DNA of 64,000 bases from JBDSZL01 sp039925145. Lineage in GTDB: Bacteria; Acidobacteriota; Vicinamibacteria; Vicinamibacterales; SCN-69-37. Below the pieces are notes generated by a model. That model was given only the letters and a program-made list of their open reading frames with translations, was not told the DNA's origin and did no database searches. The stretch is taken from assembly GCA_039925145.1 (NCBI GenBank), contig JBDSZL010000088.1, forward strand, positions 65,335 through 129,334, read 5' to 3'. This document shows positions 44,348-53,825 of this stretch, piece after piece; positions within the stretch are counted from its first letter, which is position 1; every line of letters begins with the position of its first letter. Made by a program: the position numbers and the translations under genes.

Positions 44348-45210
44348 TACTTGACTGTCTCCTCAGTGCGCTTGGCGGCTCGGATGGTCTCGACCGTGTA
44401 GATCCTCGGCGCGGGGGGAACGGGTGGAGGTGCGACGAACGCCGTGATCCGGCGGACGGATGCCGTCGGCGCGGGCGCGGTAGCCAGCGGCGGCGGCGCC
44501 GCTTCGCCACGCAGGTTGGCAGTCCGAATGCCTCGCGCGTCAGCGATATTCGTATCGAGCGGATTGCGGAGCGTCAGCATGATCTGACCCTCGACCGCCG
44601 CCAGACCGATGCGCGCCGCGTCGTCGGGCGTAACGAGCAGCGTGACGACAGTCGACGGAATCGCCTGTCCATTCTTCGCGGCGTCCTGATCGATGTTCGT
44701 GCCGGCGGCCAGCACCTGCACGTTGCTGACGACGACACGGGCCATGCTGTTGTTGGCGTCGCGCAGAATCGCCATGACGTCAACACGTGTGCCCTGGATG
44801 ACGAATCCGGCGACGCCGATGATTTCGTTCACGCGGACGGAGATCGCCCTCATGCCGGGAGGGATGATTGGCGGCAGTCCGGCGCCGGCTTCTTTGGAAG
44901 CGACGTTATTGCCGTTGAGCGGTTCGTTCTCGGCGACCGATGACACCAGCCCCCGATCGATGACTTGATCGACGCTTGTGAACCCGCCCGGCACCAGAGC
45001 GGCTGCGGGCCACGCCACCAGCTTGACATCGGTCGGCGTCACCCGCGTGCCGACGGGTAGCGGCCGTGCGGCAACAACCTGGTATGCGTGAGCGACCTCG
45101 ACTTCGCGCGCAGGCCGACTCTTCAGGGCCACGAACACGGCGTAGGTCGCGATACTGGCGACCGCGATCGCAATGGTCACGACGATGAGAGTGCGAGTAG
45201 TTCGGTTCAT
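44347..45210 (-). CDS. cpaB: Tad pilus assembly protein CpaB (RcpC)
   Basis: A 287-residue bitopic protein with an N-terminal membrane segment (about residues 9-28) and an SAF domain (ARPLPVGTRVTPTDVKLVAWP). The conserved GMRAISVRVNEIIGVAGFVIQGTRVDV region follows (split). The C-terminal half has an Ala/Pro-rich linker. RcpC/CpaB stabilises or gates the secretin. It follows cpaA by 31 nt. Confidence 0.92.
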   Translation of the reverse strand: MNRTTRTLIVVTIAIAVASIATYAVFVALKSRPAREVEVAHAYQVVAARPLPVGTRVTPTDVKLVAWPAAALVPGGFTSVDQVIDRGLVSSVAENEPLNGNNVASKEAGAGLPPIIPPGMRAISVRVNEIIGVAGFVIQGTRVDVMAILRDANNSMARVVVSNVQVLAAGTNIDQDAAKNGQAIPSTVVTLLVTPDDAARIGLAAVEGQIMLTLRNPLDTNIADARGIRTANLRGEAAPPPLATAPAPTASVRRITAFVAPPPVPPAPRIYTVETIRAAKRTEETVK

Positions 45211-45241
45211 CGTTTTTCTGGCCGCCTCGCACGGCAGGTCA

Positions 45242-45754
45242 TTACATCAACCAGATGGTGGCAATCGTGCCGGCCGCAATCGCCACACCGTATGGCAGTC
45301 GGGGTCCCGGGCCGTCCTGCAGCGTCAAACCTGGGAGCGGCTGGATACCGGCCGTCCGCCAGAACAGGAGCAATTGCCACAAATTCCGAAAAGCTTTTCC
45401 GAGGTACCCGTGCCATCCACCGACGAGCAACGCCAGCACGGCTCCAGCAATCGTCGAATACAGCGCTGTCGTCACCGCCGCGCCAGGGCCGAGCCAGGCG
45501 CCTGCCATGCCGAGGAACTTGACGTCACCGGCGCCCATGCCCCGTAACAGGAACAGAGGAAGAAACAGACCGATGCCGACGCCCCATCCCGCAAGACTGT
45601 GTCCGAGACCGGTCAGGCCTCCTACCCACGAGTGGTAGGCGACAGCTGCCGCAGCGGCGCCCAATGTCAGGACGTTGGGGATTCGCCGCTTCTGGACGTC
45701 GACAGCTGCACCGATTCCGACCAGCACAGTGAGGACGACGGTCCACACCTGCAT
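45242..45754 (-). CDS. cpaA: Prepilin peptidase CpaA (TadV)
   Basis: A 170-residue aspartic membrane peptidase that cleaves Flp prepilins. The two catalytic aspartates are seen in AAVDVQKRRIPN (Asp19) and GMGAGDVKFLG. There are about five membrane segments. The short form without the N-terminal methylase domain is typical of TadV/CpaA. It lies 189 nt after the first pilin gene, across a stem-loop. Confidence 0.93.
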   Translation of the reverse strand: MQVWTVVLTVLVGIGAAVDVQKRRIPNVLTLGAAAAAVAYHSWVGGLTGLGHSLAGWGVGIGLFLPLFLLRGMGAGDVKFLGMAGAWLGPGAAVTTALYSTIAGAVLALLVGGWHGYLGKAFRNLWQLLLFWRTAGIQPLPGLTLQDGPGPRLPYGVAIAAGTIATIWLM

Positions 45755-45887
45755 ATCGGCACTACCTCACAAAGTTGTTAGGGCACGCGACGCTGGTGTT
45801 CGCGTAGCGAGGGTGACTCCCGATGCATGCGCTGTACGAGCACGAGCCGGAAGCACGGAAGGCAGCCGCATCAGGAGAACTTGCTGC

Positions 45888-45929
45888 GGATGCGTGGATC
45901 AACTCGACAGGGAGTCGTCCCACGCACCC
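45888..45929 (-). other. Stem-loop downstream of Flp pilin gene
   Basis: In the minus-strand RNA, GGGTGCGTGG (45929-45920) pairs with CCACGCATCC (45897-45888), 10 bp with one G-U pair. It starts 15 nt after the pilin stop. There is no T-run, so it may protect the pilin message or reduce read-through into cpaA. Confidence 0.5.
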
Positions 45930-45943
45930 GGGCGTACGGCGGC

Positions 45944-46117
45944 TTACGAACCGCTGCTGACCTGCGTGGCGATGTTGCTGAACTTGGTGTTGAGACTGGT
46001 GCCCAACGTCCCGAGCGCCACTGTGACGACGAGCGCGATGAACACCGCGAGGAAGGCGTATTCGATAAGGTCCTGACCTTCGTCTTCACGGATAAAGCGG
46101 GTAAGAAAAGTCTTCAT
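45944..46117 (-). CDS. Flp-type pilin
   Basis: A 57-residue Flp pilin subunit. The leader is MKTFLTRFIREDEG, with cleavage expected after the conserved Gly of DEG. The mature part begins QDLIEYAFLAVFIALVV, the Flp motif with Glu5 and Tyr6 and a hydrophobic helix. AAGGAG lies 8 nt before the ATG. It is 84% identical (48/57) to the next pilin. The gene is too short for default gene finders. Confidence 0.95.
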   Translation of the reverse strand: MKTFLTRFIREDEGQDLIEYAFLAVFIALVVTVALGTLGTSLNTKFSNIATQVSSGS

Positions 46118-46407
46118 GCTGGGAGCTCCTTGTAACTTCGTGGTTGTACCGCCGGCGTGCGCCGCCGTCGATTACGTCGCCGAATTCGACCGCTGGGCCG
46201 TAGACCCACGCCGACCGGGACAGGTCAAGCAGTATATCGGTGATTACTGCGCCTGCCACGAGAGCGACGACAGAAATAATTGTGAAAACGCCGATCCTGC
46301 GCAGAATCGTGCATGGACGCCCGGTTCGCCCGGGCAACGCCAAGTCACGGCACTGACCGCGTCGTTCGGGGCAAACCGCCGCCTGAGGCCGTCAAAAGGA
46401 GTGCGGG

Positions 46408-46581
46408 CTATGAGCCGCTGCTCACCTGCGAGGCAATCGCATCAAACTTGGTGTTCAGGTTGGAGCCCAGGGTGCCGAGGGCCACCGTGACCACCAACGC
46501 GATGAATACGGCTAAAAAGGCGTATTCGATCAGATCCTGGCCTTCATCCTCGTGAATAAACCGCGTAAACAAGCGTTTCAT
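46408..46581 (-). CDS. Flp-type pilin (second copy)
   Basis: A second 57-residue Flp pilin, first gene of the Tad run. It begins MKRLFTRFIHEDEGQDLIEY and has the same Flp motif and predicted processing as the copy at 45944-46117. Differences are in the leader (residues 3-5, 10) and in the C-terminal third (residues 40, 41, 47, 48, 51). AGGAG lies 9 nt before the ATG. Which copy is the major subunit cannot be told. The 290-nt gap between the copies holds a GC hairpin at 46319-46335 and no convincing gene. Confidence 0.95.
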   Translation of the reverse strand: MKRLFTRFIHEDEGQDLIEYAFLAVFIALVVTVALGTLGSNLNTKFDAIASQVSSGS

Positions 46582-46686
46582 GAAATTGCTCCTGGGGAGT
46601 CGCGGGTCGGACCGCTGGCGCCGGCATCGTGCCGAGCCGCGGCCGCGGCCGTTACCGTTTATTTGCCACTGCGTGTGGCACGGCTC

Positions 46687-46711
46687 AGTATACGCGGATT
46701 AGCTCAGTCAA
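46687..46711 (-). promoter_or_regulatory. Weak promoter candidate for the Flp pilin operon
   Basis: The minus strand reads TTGACT (46711-46706) and TATACT (46692-46687), but the 13-nt spacer is too short for a standard sigma-70 site. A palindrome, TGCCAC-N5-GTGGCA (46664-46680), follows just downstream. It lies about 106 nt before the pilin start and overlaps the end of the GT87 gene. Confidence 0.25.
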
Positions 46712-48008
46712 GAGGTGCCTTATCGTCCAAAACTTCACGGTTTGACATTCGCCTATTCTTCGCACGTGGAGCCAGCATCACGGCCGTCCAGAGCGCCAGA
46801 AGGGTCCAAGTATATGTTGAGCCGATCGTGACTCCGCCCCAGCGGCTCGTCCGCCAGAGGATGGTCATGTAGATTGGCAGCAGCAGGCCGGGTACCGCAA
46901 CGACCACAGCCACGCCTCGTGCGCGGATCGACGAGAGATCGAGGGTCGTCCACAGTGCCACCAACGGCCCAGCCGCCAGCCACAGGTAATACACCCAGCC
47001 CAGCGGGGAGATGAGCAGCGCCGCCAGAAGGAGGCCGGCGAATGCCCTGTCGATGGCGCGCGGCGAGTTGCCACGTGAGGCGACCGCCAGCGTGACAATC
47101 GCTACCACACCGGACAAGACCAGCGTCAGGGGCTGCACCATCGCCGGCACATTCAGCAGGGGGACAAACAGCGGGTCATCCGCGAGAGATCTGGTGATCA
47201 GGCCTTCGATTGATGCGTTCATCGGCGCCCACGCCCAATCGACGCGGCCAAGGACCACCATCCAACTCATGTAGGCGTGCCACCCGAAGACCGCGATGCC
47301 GACAACCACCCCGGCAGACGCAGCCACGGTCATCCATGCTGTTGCCGACCAGCGGCGTGTCACCACAAAGAAGACGCCGAAGACGGCAAGAAACGGCTTC
47401 AGCCCTGCCACGACGCCGAGCCAGAGCGCGGCATTTCGCCAACGGCCGTTACGAGCATCGATCCACGCCACCGTCACCGGCAGCATCAGGAGAAACGGCC
47501 ACTGCCCGGTAACGATGATGATCCCTGTCGCGGAGCAGACAATCACGCCGATTGCCGTCCACGCCACCCGCTGCCACGTCCACTGAGCCGCGAATTCCGT
47601 CGCGATGAGTCGGAGCGACAGGACGAGGGCCAGCACATTAGCCACTGCCCAGGCGATGAGCGCGGGCAGCGGAGCGAGCAGTGCGAACGGTAGTACCAGG
47701 ATGTGGAAGTGCGGCGGGTTCATGTTCCAGAGGTGCGTCGTCCCGACTTCCGTTCTGAATGCGGTCGCCAGCGTCGGTCCGTACATGTCGCGACCTTCGA
47801 GGAACGCGCGCGCCGAGTAGTAGAACCGGCCGAAATCATTCATCTGGAGATCGGCGAACATCTGCTGCACGAGGGACGCGTAGTACACGTAGAAGACCCA
47901 CAGAACGATCGCCACACTGGCCGCGGCGAGCGCGCGGATCAGGTCGCCCATCAACGCCACCAGCGCATCGGAGCGTAGAACGTGGCGCAACTGAGCGTCG
48001 GAGATCAT
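46704..48008 (-). CDS. GT87-family membrane mannosyltransferase-like protein
   Basis: A 434-residue polytopic protein with about eleven segments of the GT87/DUF2029 family, whose known members use polyprenyl-phosphate mannose. The first loop holds MNDFGRFYYSARAFLEGRDMYG with the acidic residue expected for catalysis. NMNPPHFHILVLPF, TGQWPFLLML and GLKPFLAVF follow. It overlaps the GT4 gene by 4 nt and ends 122 nt before the pilin gene, so it joins the glycan run to the Tad run. Acceptor unknown. Another GT87 gene lies at 62749 and a relic at 24024. Confidence 0.85.
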   Translation of the reverse strand: MISDAQLRHVLRSDALVALMGDLIRALAAASVAIVLWVFYVYYASLVQQMFADLQMNDFGRFYYSARAFLEGRDMYGPTLATAFRTEVGTTHLWNMNPPHFHILVLPFALLAPLPALIAWAVANVLALVLSLRLIATEFAAQWTWQRVAWTAIGVIVCSATGIIIVTGQWPFLLMLPVTVAWIDARNGRWRNAALWLGVVAGLKPFLAVFGVFFVVTRRWSATAWMTVAASAGVVVGIAVFGWHAYMSWMVVLGRVDWAWAPMNASIEGLITRSLADDPLFVPLLNVPAMVQPLTLVLSGVVAIVTLAVASRGNSPRAIDRAFAGLLLAALLISPLGWVYYLWLAAGPLVALWTTLDLSSIRARGVAVVVAVPGLLLPIYMTILWRTSRWGGVTIGSTYTWTLLALWTAVMLAPRAKNRRMSNREVLDDKAPLD

Positions 48009-49168
48009 GGATTTGACGCCAGCTCCGATGGCGAGTGCGGGCTTATCAGCTCATTAAAGAGAGCTGCGTAGGCTGCCGAACACGCCTCCCACGAAGCCGG
48101 AACAGAAGGACCCGGTAATGGCAGTCTTGAGCGCCGTACCGCAATCTCGGCAAGAGCAGACCGAATAGCCTTTTCCCACGAGTCGACTTCCCTTGCCCCC
48201 CCCACCCGACACGAGAACACCAACTCAGTTGGTCCGCCGACCGCTTCTGCGGTGTCCTCGCCGATGAGCACGGGCGTGCCGCACGCTATGGACTCCTGCA
48301 CGACAAGAGGCAATCCTTCCCCGACGCTGGGAAGGACGAGCATGTCGGCGGCGCAGTAAAGAGGGACCAGCGTGGCTCCACTTAAACCATCGAGGACCCG
48401 GACGTTCGCGCGATTCCACGCAGCGGGATGCAGGGGGCCGCGTCCAGCGAACAGCCAGGTCACATCAGGCATTCGTTCAGTCAGCCGCCGCAGGAGGTGA
48501 AGCCCCTTCTTTTCGACGAATCGTCCAACAAACAGTAAGACCGGACGCGTCGCGGCGACTCCGAGCGCAAGTCGTGCGCGCGCTTGCCCGTCGGCTCCAC
48601 ACCCCACAAACGTGTGAGTGTCTACGCCATTTCTGAGGACGATCGGTGGCGATCGGAACCTAACGAACTTTGCGAAGTAATTACGCACGACGGGACTCAC
48701 GAAGACGACACGGCTCGCCCGCGCGAGCACGATTTGTCCCAATGTCCGCTGCAGACCTGACACAACGGCTCGGACGATCGGGTTCCTGTAGGGAATGAAC
48801 CCAACATGCTGCGTGATGACGATCGGCCGCCTGTGGACGCGGGCTGCGACAAACGCGATGAGGTTTCCGGCGTACGCAAAATCGTGCAGGTGGACGGCAT
48901 CCGCGCTGCGCACCTCGTGCCATAGCGTGATGAGCGCGCCCGGAGACCAGAGCGGCACGGGCAGGCCCGTGAGGCGTTCGAGACGGTTGGTCGACCGCAT
49001 CGGGACGAATCGCACAGACGCAGGAGCCTTCGCAGGGATGCCGTCGCAGTCGCTGGCAAGCCAGACCACGTCTGCACCCTGAGCCAACCTCATGGCCAGC
49101 TCCCAGGCCACGATCTCGATCCCGCCACCGTGACTCGCATAGTAGTGCGTAACGACAGCAATCTTCAC
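48005..49168 (-). CDS. Glycosyltransferase family 4 protein
   Basis: A 387-residue GT-B-fold retaining glycosyltransferase. The N-terminal domain has HGGGIEIVAWELA and DAVHLHDFAYAGN. The C-terminal domain has VLRNGVDTHTF, LLFVGRFVEKKGLHLL, PSVGEGLPLVVQE and ACGTPVL, the E-x7-E region of nucleotide-sugar binding. It is predicted cytoplasmic or membrane-associated. The GTG at 49168 gives the family start; a TTG at 49174 overlaps the preceding stop codon. The sugar and acceptor are unknown. Confidence 0.9.
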   Translation of the reverse strand: MKIAVVTHYYASHGGGIEIVAWELAMRLAQGADVVWLASDCDGIPAKAPASVRFVPMRSTNRLERLTGLPVPLWSPGALITLWHEVRSADAVHLHDFAYAGNLIAFVAARVHRRPIVITQHVGFIPYRNPIVRAVVSGLQRTLGQIVLARASRVVFVSPVVRNYFAKFVRFRSPPIVLRNGVDTHTFVGCGADGQARARLALGVAATRPVLLFVGRFVEKKGLHLLRRLTERMPDVTWLFAGRGPLHPAAWNRANVRVLDGLSGATLVPLYCAADMLVLPSVGEGLPLVVQESIACGTPVLIGEDTAEAVGGPTELVFSCRVGGAREVDSWEKAIRSALAEIAVRRSRLPLPGPSVPASWEACSAAYAALFNELISPHSPSELASNP

Positions 49169-49170
49169 GG

Positions 49171-50244
49171 TCAAAGCCTATGCGCATTGCCGATGATCTC
49201 GTGCTGCATGCGCAGCACATGTAGGCCGTCCTCGCCACTGACCCCCTGCAGTTGACCTCCTGTTGAGACCGCTTGGTGGAAGCGGGCAAAGACTTCGTCG
49301 TTGCCGTAGAGGAGCTTGCCTGCAAGGTGCAGGGGACCCCGCTGGAAATGTTGTCCCCAGTGTTGAGCGGTCGCAACCAGCGATGTTCGAAGCACCGGCC
49401 ATGTATCATGCCGTCCGTCGTTCGGCAGCCGCAGATAGATGTCACGGAAGACGTCCACATCGCCGAGCGCGTGGTCGCCAAGCACCGTCACATGCCACTC
49501 GCTCACAGGGCTTTCGAAATGCATCGTGAGCGTGACAGGTCGGCGCATCGTGCCTTCGCCAGTCTCGTACTGAGCGTGAATACTGGCCGGCGTGACATGG
49601 CCGACTGAACTCGGAAACATCGTGCATGACAACAGACGCAGCGGTGCGGGTGACAGGCATCGCAGCAGATAGAGCAAATGAGGGCTCTCGTCGTAGAAGA
49701 GTCCGAGCGGCAGCTCCTCGTACCACGCTGGCAACCGCCTTGCGGGATTGCCAAGTTGGGAAGCGATCAATGCACGAGGTGCACCCAGCTTCCCCGCATT
49801 GAGGTCTCGGAGGAGCATTCGGGTCGACCGCGCGAACTGAAAGTTATGAACGATGCCCAAGACCCGTCCACATTGATGCGCAAGGGACACGAGGGCTTCT
49901 CCATCCGCCACCGTCATCGCCAATGGTTTCTCGACCAGCACGTGCTTGCCACGCTCCAGCGCAGCGGCCGCTAGGTCCACGTGACTGAACGGGCTGGTGG
50001 CAATCACCACGACATCGACGTCGTCCAGCCAAGGCACGTGCCGGAGATCGTCTCCGCAGTGCGATCGTGGGATCCGTTGATCGCGCCCCACACGAGCGGC
50101 GCGTTCAGGCTGGCGATCGATTACACCGAACACTTCGAAACCGCCGTGCGCACGCATGGCCGGCAGATGTCGGTGGAGAGCGACCCAACCCAGGCCTACC
50201 TGTGCCACGCGGAGAACGGGACTGTCCGTGTCAGGATGCGTCAT
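49171..50244 (-). CDS. Gfo/Idh/MocA-family oxidoreductase
   Basis: A 357-residue NAD(P)-dependent sugar dehydrogenase. The N-terminal Rossmann fold has AQVGLGWVALHRHLPAM instead of the usual GxGxxG and the dinucleotide region continues with FGVIDR. GKHVLVEKPLAMTV is the family signature with catalytic Lys. Nearby glycosyltransferases suggest a role in making a modified nucleotide sugar. It overlaps the methyltransferase gene by 14 nt. The substrate is unknown. Confidence 0.88.
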   Translation of the reverse strand: MTHPDTDSPVLRVAQVGLGWVALHRHLPAMRAHGGFEVFGVIDRQPERAARVGRDQRIPRSHCGDDLRHVPWLDDVDVVVIATSPFSHVDLAAAALERGKHVLVEKPLAMTVADGEALVSLAHQCGRVLGIVHNFQFARSTRMLLRDLNAGKLGAPRALIASQLGNPARRLPAWYEELPLGLFYDESPHLLYLLRCLSPAPLRLLSCTMFPSSVGHVTPASIHAQYETGEGTMRRPVTLTMHFESPVSEWHVTVLGDHALGDVDVFRDIYLRLPNDGRHDTWPVLRTSLVATAQHWGQHFQRGPLHLAGKLLYGNDEVFARFHQAVSTGGQLQGVSGEDGLHVLRMQHEIIGNAHRL

Positions 50245-51079
50245 GGCGGCGGGTCGCGATCAACAGGAGGCAGCCACTCACGAACTCCGTCCGGGGCGGT
50301 GTCGTGTCAACGCCGACGGAGAGGAGATGACTCAACAGCGCCGCCAACGGCGCTGGCAGCCGGTGCCCACGCCGAAGCCCCAACGAGCGCTGAATCTGGA
50401 TAGGAGCCCTCCTGCCCGCAACCACGTGGAGCACACCGGCGGTGATTCTGGATAGCGTTTCCCACCGCCTCACTTCACCCGCAGAGAGGATTGGCACAGC
50501 GCGCACCAGCGACAGACCCACATTGTCTAGCTCGCGGTTCCATCTTCCCGCGGGCCAATACCGTAGGTGAGCCAATCGGCGATCGAGCGACCGACAATAC
50601 TTCTTGCGCGACTGGCCCGGAATCAACGGCCCCCGAAGACACCGCCTAAAACCCACACTCGGCACCGTGAGCAGAGCGCGCCCACCGGGCTTGAGCAGCC
50701 GTCCTATCTCCGCGAGCACAGCCTCGATACAGGGGATGTGTTCCAGCACCGAGATGGACAGCACGAAATCGAGAGAGGAGTCGGGCTCAGGAATATTCTC
50801 TGCGCTGCACGTGTGGAGTCTCATGTACTCCTGCTCCTCCGCGGCGAGAGCTGTTTCGAGTGGATCGAGATCTACACCGATGACTCGGAGCCCGCCAACC
50901 TGTTCAGCGAGTACTCGCGTCAGGCGCCCATCCCCACACCCAAGGTCGAGTCCGACCCCAGACGTTAGGCCGAGACCTGCCGCTGCCACCTCCGCTACTT
51001 CAGCCGTGCGCCAGACCGCAGTCGCGGGCTGGAAGGGGTAGAGCTCGAGGAATCGTTTTAAGAGGCCCGCATCGAGCAT
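50231..51079 (-). CDS. Class I SAM-dependent methyltransferase
   Basis: A 282-residue methyltransferase. Motif I GLDLGCGDGRLTRV (about residue 45), acidic post-I GVDLDPLE, motif III region LDFVLSISVLEHIP and LLKPGGRALLTVPS are clear. The C-terminal 100 residues are unusual and may bind the acceptor. The start shares one base with the GT2 stop (TGATG). In a glycan run it could methylate a sugar or lipid carrier, but this is an inference. Confidence 0.88.
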   Translation of the reverse strand: MLDAGLLKRFLELYPFQPATAVWRTAEVAEVAAAGLGLTSGVGLDLGCGDGRLTRVLAEQVGGLRVIGVDLDPLETALAAEEQEYMRLHTCSAENIPEPDSSLDFVLSISVLEHIPCIEAVLAEIGRLLKPGGRALLTVPSVGFRRCLRGPLIPGQSRKKYCRSLDRRLAHLRYWPAGRWNRELDNVGLSLVRAVPILSAGEVRRWETLSRITAGVLHVVAGRRAPIQIQRSLGLRRGHRLPAPLAALLSHLLSVGVDTTPPRTEFVSGCLLLIATRRHDAS

Positions 51080-52284
51080 CACAGCGCCTCTGCATCGTCG
51101 GTGGCTCCGCGCGGCCGGGGGGAGGCTGGTGTCTTTGTCGGCACCCGAAGCCCGACGACGAGAGCTGACAGGCCGATCTGGACTGACATGCCAATGAGGA
51201 GCAGTCCGCAAAGCGTCAAACGCGTAAAGAACAGACCGAGTTCTCCACGGTCGTGCACGAGCCAATACGCCAGCACCGAACCATCCACCGCAAGGCCTGC
51301 AGAAAACAACAGCCCGGCGGCGAGCGCCGCGGTGTCGATCGTGTAGCCGCGGTGCACCGGCTTTAACATCTTCAGATGACGCACGGTTCCCGCTGGAGTT
51401 GTCGCACCTACGAGCAGCCCCAGCGAAGCGGCCGAGGTCCCAACCAGTGACAGTGTGTCACCCAGAATCATGTAATGGAGATCGAGAACCGTCGAACCGA
51501 GCGACACGGGTCCAGCCAACTGGGAGAAGGCCAAAAGCAGTCCGACGGCGAGCATGATGAATCCCGGCAGCGTCATCATGTGATCGGGGGCGTGCCACAA
51601 AAGCAGTCTGAGGTGGCGCCAGCCGTCTCGAAACGGACGCAGGTGCGGTCGCCGGCCGCGCGCGTCGCAGTAAAAGTTGATGGCGACCTCGTCGATCGGA
51701 ATGCCCAGCACGGCGGCCTTGACAACCATCTCCGAGGCCAGCTCCATGCCCGTCGAGGTCAGCCCCAGCGCCAGGAATGTTCCGCGCTCGATGCACCGCA
51801 TCCCGCAGTTGCAGTCTGAAATGCGCGTACCGAACAGCGAGTTCAGAATCCATGTAAGAACGGGCGTACCGACATACCGGTGCAACGGCGGCATTGCGCC
51901 GGGGTGGATCTTGCCTCTTAACCGTGAACCCATGACGAAGCGAGCGCCGGTCCGCGCTTTCTCCAGAAATCGAGGCAGGAGCGCAAAATCATATGACTGG
52001 TCGCCATCCCCCATCAAAAGGTAACGACCGCGTGCGCTGGCCAGTCCGGTGACTACGGCGGCGCCGTACCCCGAGGTGCGACAGGCGATCACCCGCGCGC
52101 CAGCCGCGATGGCCACTCCGACGCTTCCGTCCGTGCTCCCGTTGTCCGAGACGACGACTTCGCCTCGTATATCGTGCCTCCGCATTGCGTCAAGCGCCGT
52201 CGTGACGCATCCGCCGATTGTCGACGACTCGTTGAGACAAGGAATGACCACGGACAATTCCAGCTCGGACGCCGGTGGTGTCAT
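51079..52284 (-). CDS. Family 2 glycosyltransferase (polyprenyl-phosphate sugar synthase type)
   Basis: A 401-residue GT2 enzyme. The catalytic part (about residues 1-230) has VVIPCLNESSTI, SDNGSTDGS and GDGDQSYDFALL as the DxD site. About four membrane segments follow (GFIMLAVGLLLAFSQL onward). This architecture is that of dolichyl/polyprenyl-phosphate mannose or glucose synthases, which would supply the donors used by GT87/GT-C proteins around it. ATG 52284 overlaps the preceding stop. Confidence 0.9.
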   Translation of the reverse strand: MTPPASELELSVVIPCLNESSTIGGCVTTALDAMRRHDIRGEVVVSDNGSTDGSVGVAIAAGARVIACRTSGYGAAVVTGLASARGRYLLMGDGDQSYDFALLPRFLEKARTGARFVMGSRLRGKIHPGAMPPLHRYVGTPVLTWILNSLFGTRISDCNCGMRCIERGTFLALGLTSTGMELASEMVVKAAVLGIPIDEVAINFYCDARGRRPHLRPFRDGWRHLRLLLWHAPDHMMTLPGFIMLAVGLLLAFSQLAGPVSLGSTVLDLHYMILGDTLSLVGTSAASLGLLVGATTPAGTVRHLKMLKPVHRGYTIDTAALAAGLLFSAGLAVDGSVLAYWLVHDRGELGLFFTRLTLCGLLLIGMSVQIGLSALVVGLRVPTKTPASPRPRGATDDAEAL

Positions 52285-53825
52285 CGCAATCCCGCACGCA
52301 GGATGATGCCGCCTGCGATGCCTACAGCACCGACAAGGAGGAGTCCTCCTGGCAGGGAAATGGGACGCATGTCCTCCGGGAGCCTGTGCATCCAGAACGG
52401 CCACGGCCGCGGAAGCCAGAAGACCTGATAATGCTTCATCCATTCGGGAGCGGGCCCATCCCCACTCCCCCCTCCCAACACCGCGTAGGTCACAAGCGAT
52501 GGATAGGGGCCCGGTCTGAAGGTGCGCGCCTCCGTCGGAACATCGCTCGTGATCATGTCGAACAGTTCCGCGGGTCGCGCGAACAGCGCCGACGATCTGA
52601 AGTACAGCGCCGGGTCAACGTACCAGAAATAGCGCCCGAGGGACCGAGCATAGAAGAATCGGTGGTGGTCCACACTGATTCCGAGTAATTGAACGGCAAC
52701 ACCAACGACGATGAGAAATCGCACGGTGCCGCGGCTAAACAGCGAGGGCGCAAACGGAAGGCCCAATGCGATCAGCGGAAGTACGGGTGTGAAGTACCTA
52801 GGGCCCCAACACCAGTCGCCTGCCCAGAACGTCAACGTGGCAATCAGCGAAGTCTGCAAGACGATTGCGGCCATGACGCCACGACCGAGGCTACGGTGGA
52901 GCTGGAGCAATTTCGTCATCCCAGCAATCGCCAGGATTACAGGTGGACTGTAGAGGATGAGCGACTTACCTGGGCTCAGCAGGAGGCCGAGAAGGCCAAA
53001 GAGTGCATTGCCGACGACCGGTGGGTGATTGTTGCCTTTACCGCTATAGAGAAGACTTCCGAACCGGAACTCGTTGAACGCCACCCAGACCGCGAGACCC
53101 ATCGCGGCGACGAATAGGAAGAGCACGTACCGGCGTGCGCCGCGTCTGTCCCAGTCTCCAGATCGAACAGAACTGAAGGTAACCAGTCCAAGACCGGCTG
53201 CCATCAGCGCGTAGGTCTCCTGAAAATTTACCAACACGGCGACACAGCACCCCGCAGCGGACGCAAGCACTAGAGAGTCACGCTGTTGTGCCTGATATGC
53301 GAAGTATGCGGCGCCAAGCACGAATAGCGCATGCTGCGACTGATCGAAGACACTGGTGCTCGACGGAAACGCAAGCGTCGCGAATGACGCAACGATTGCC
53401 CATGCAACGGCCCTACGCCTCGGAATACCTAGCGCGTCATAGAAGAGAACCAGTACGCCAGACGTAGCCGCGCCCAACAGGGCCGAGGTGAATGAGAAGA
53501 AGAACTGTTCACGGTCCCGCGCCGCTTGTGCGCCGAGCGAAGCAGCGGCCATGAGCGGCAGCGGAGTGATCGATCCTGCGATTCCGTAATGAGAGTAGTT
53601 TCCAGCTCGGCCTGGGACGGCGTCGGCCAGAAAAGGATCGAGTACCTGAAGTGAGCTGGAATGAAGCAGATTCTCAGCTACCTCGAATCGGTACTGCCCG
53701 TCGATGATATCGATTCGACCCGCGTTGGCCAAGGCGTAGACGGCGCTGACAATCAGGAACACGCCAATCGCCGCGATGAAGCTAGCGCGAGAGTGCAAAC
53801 GTGTGGATTGGGCTGGACCCATCAT
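52281..53825 (-). CDS. GT-C-like polytopic membrane protein
   Basis: A protein of about 514 residues and ten or more membrane segments. The first loop has RIDIIDGQYRFEVAENLL and DPFLADAVPGR, and a later loop YSHYGIAGS. WCWGPRYFTPVLPLIALGLPF is typical of GT39/GT-C-like proteins. It heads the six-gene overlapping glycan run. The start is uncertain: ATG at 53825, or 53873 with a basic leader. Neither has a Shine-Dalgarno. The catalytic role is unproven. Confidence 0.75.
   Translation of the reverse strand: MMGPAQSTRLHSRASFIAAIGVFLIVSAVYALANAGRIDIIDGQYRFEVAENLLHSSSLQVLDPFLADAVPGRAGNYSHYGIAGSITPLPLMAAASLGAQAARDREQFFFSFTSALLGAATSGVLVLFYDALGIPRRRAVAWAIVASFATLAFPSSTSVFDQSQHALFVLGAAYFAYQAQQRDSLVLASAAGCCVAVLVNFQETYALMAAGLGLVTFSSVRSGDWDRRGARRYVLFLFVAAMGLAVWVAFNEFRFGSLLYSGKGNNHPPVVGNALFGLLGLLLSPGKSLILYSPPVILAIAGMTKLLQLHRSLGRGVMAAIVLQTSLIATLTFWAGDWCWGPRYFTPVLPLIALGLPFAPSLFSRGTVRFLIVVGVAVQLLGISVDHHRFFYARSLGRYFWYVDPALYFRSSALFARPAELFDMITSDVPTEARTFRPGPYPSLVTYAVLGGGSGDGPAPEWMKHYQVFWLPRPWPFWMHRLPEDMRPISLPGGLLLVGAVGIAGGIILRAGLR

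Noticed and set aside
46086..46343. An 85-codon minus-strand frame between the two pilin genes with one hydrophobic stretch
   Set aside because: It can only start with TTG, has no ribosome-binding site and overlaps the start of the pilin at 45944-46117 in another frame.
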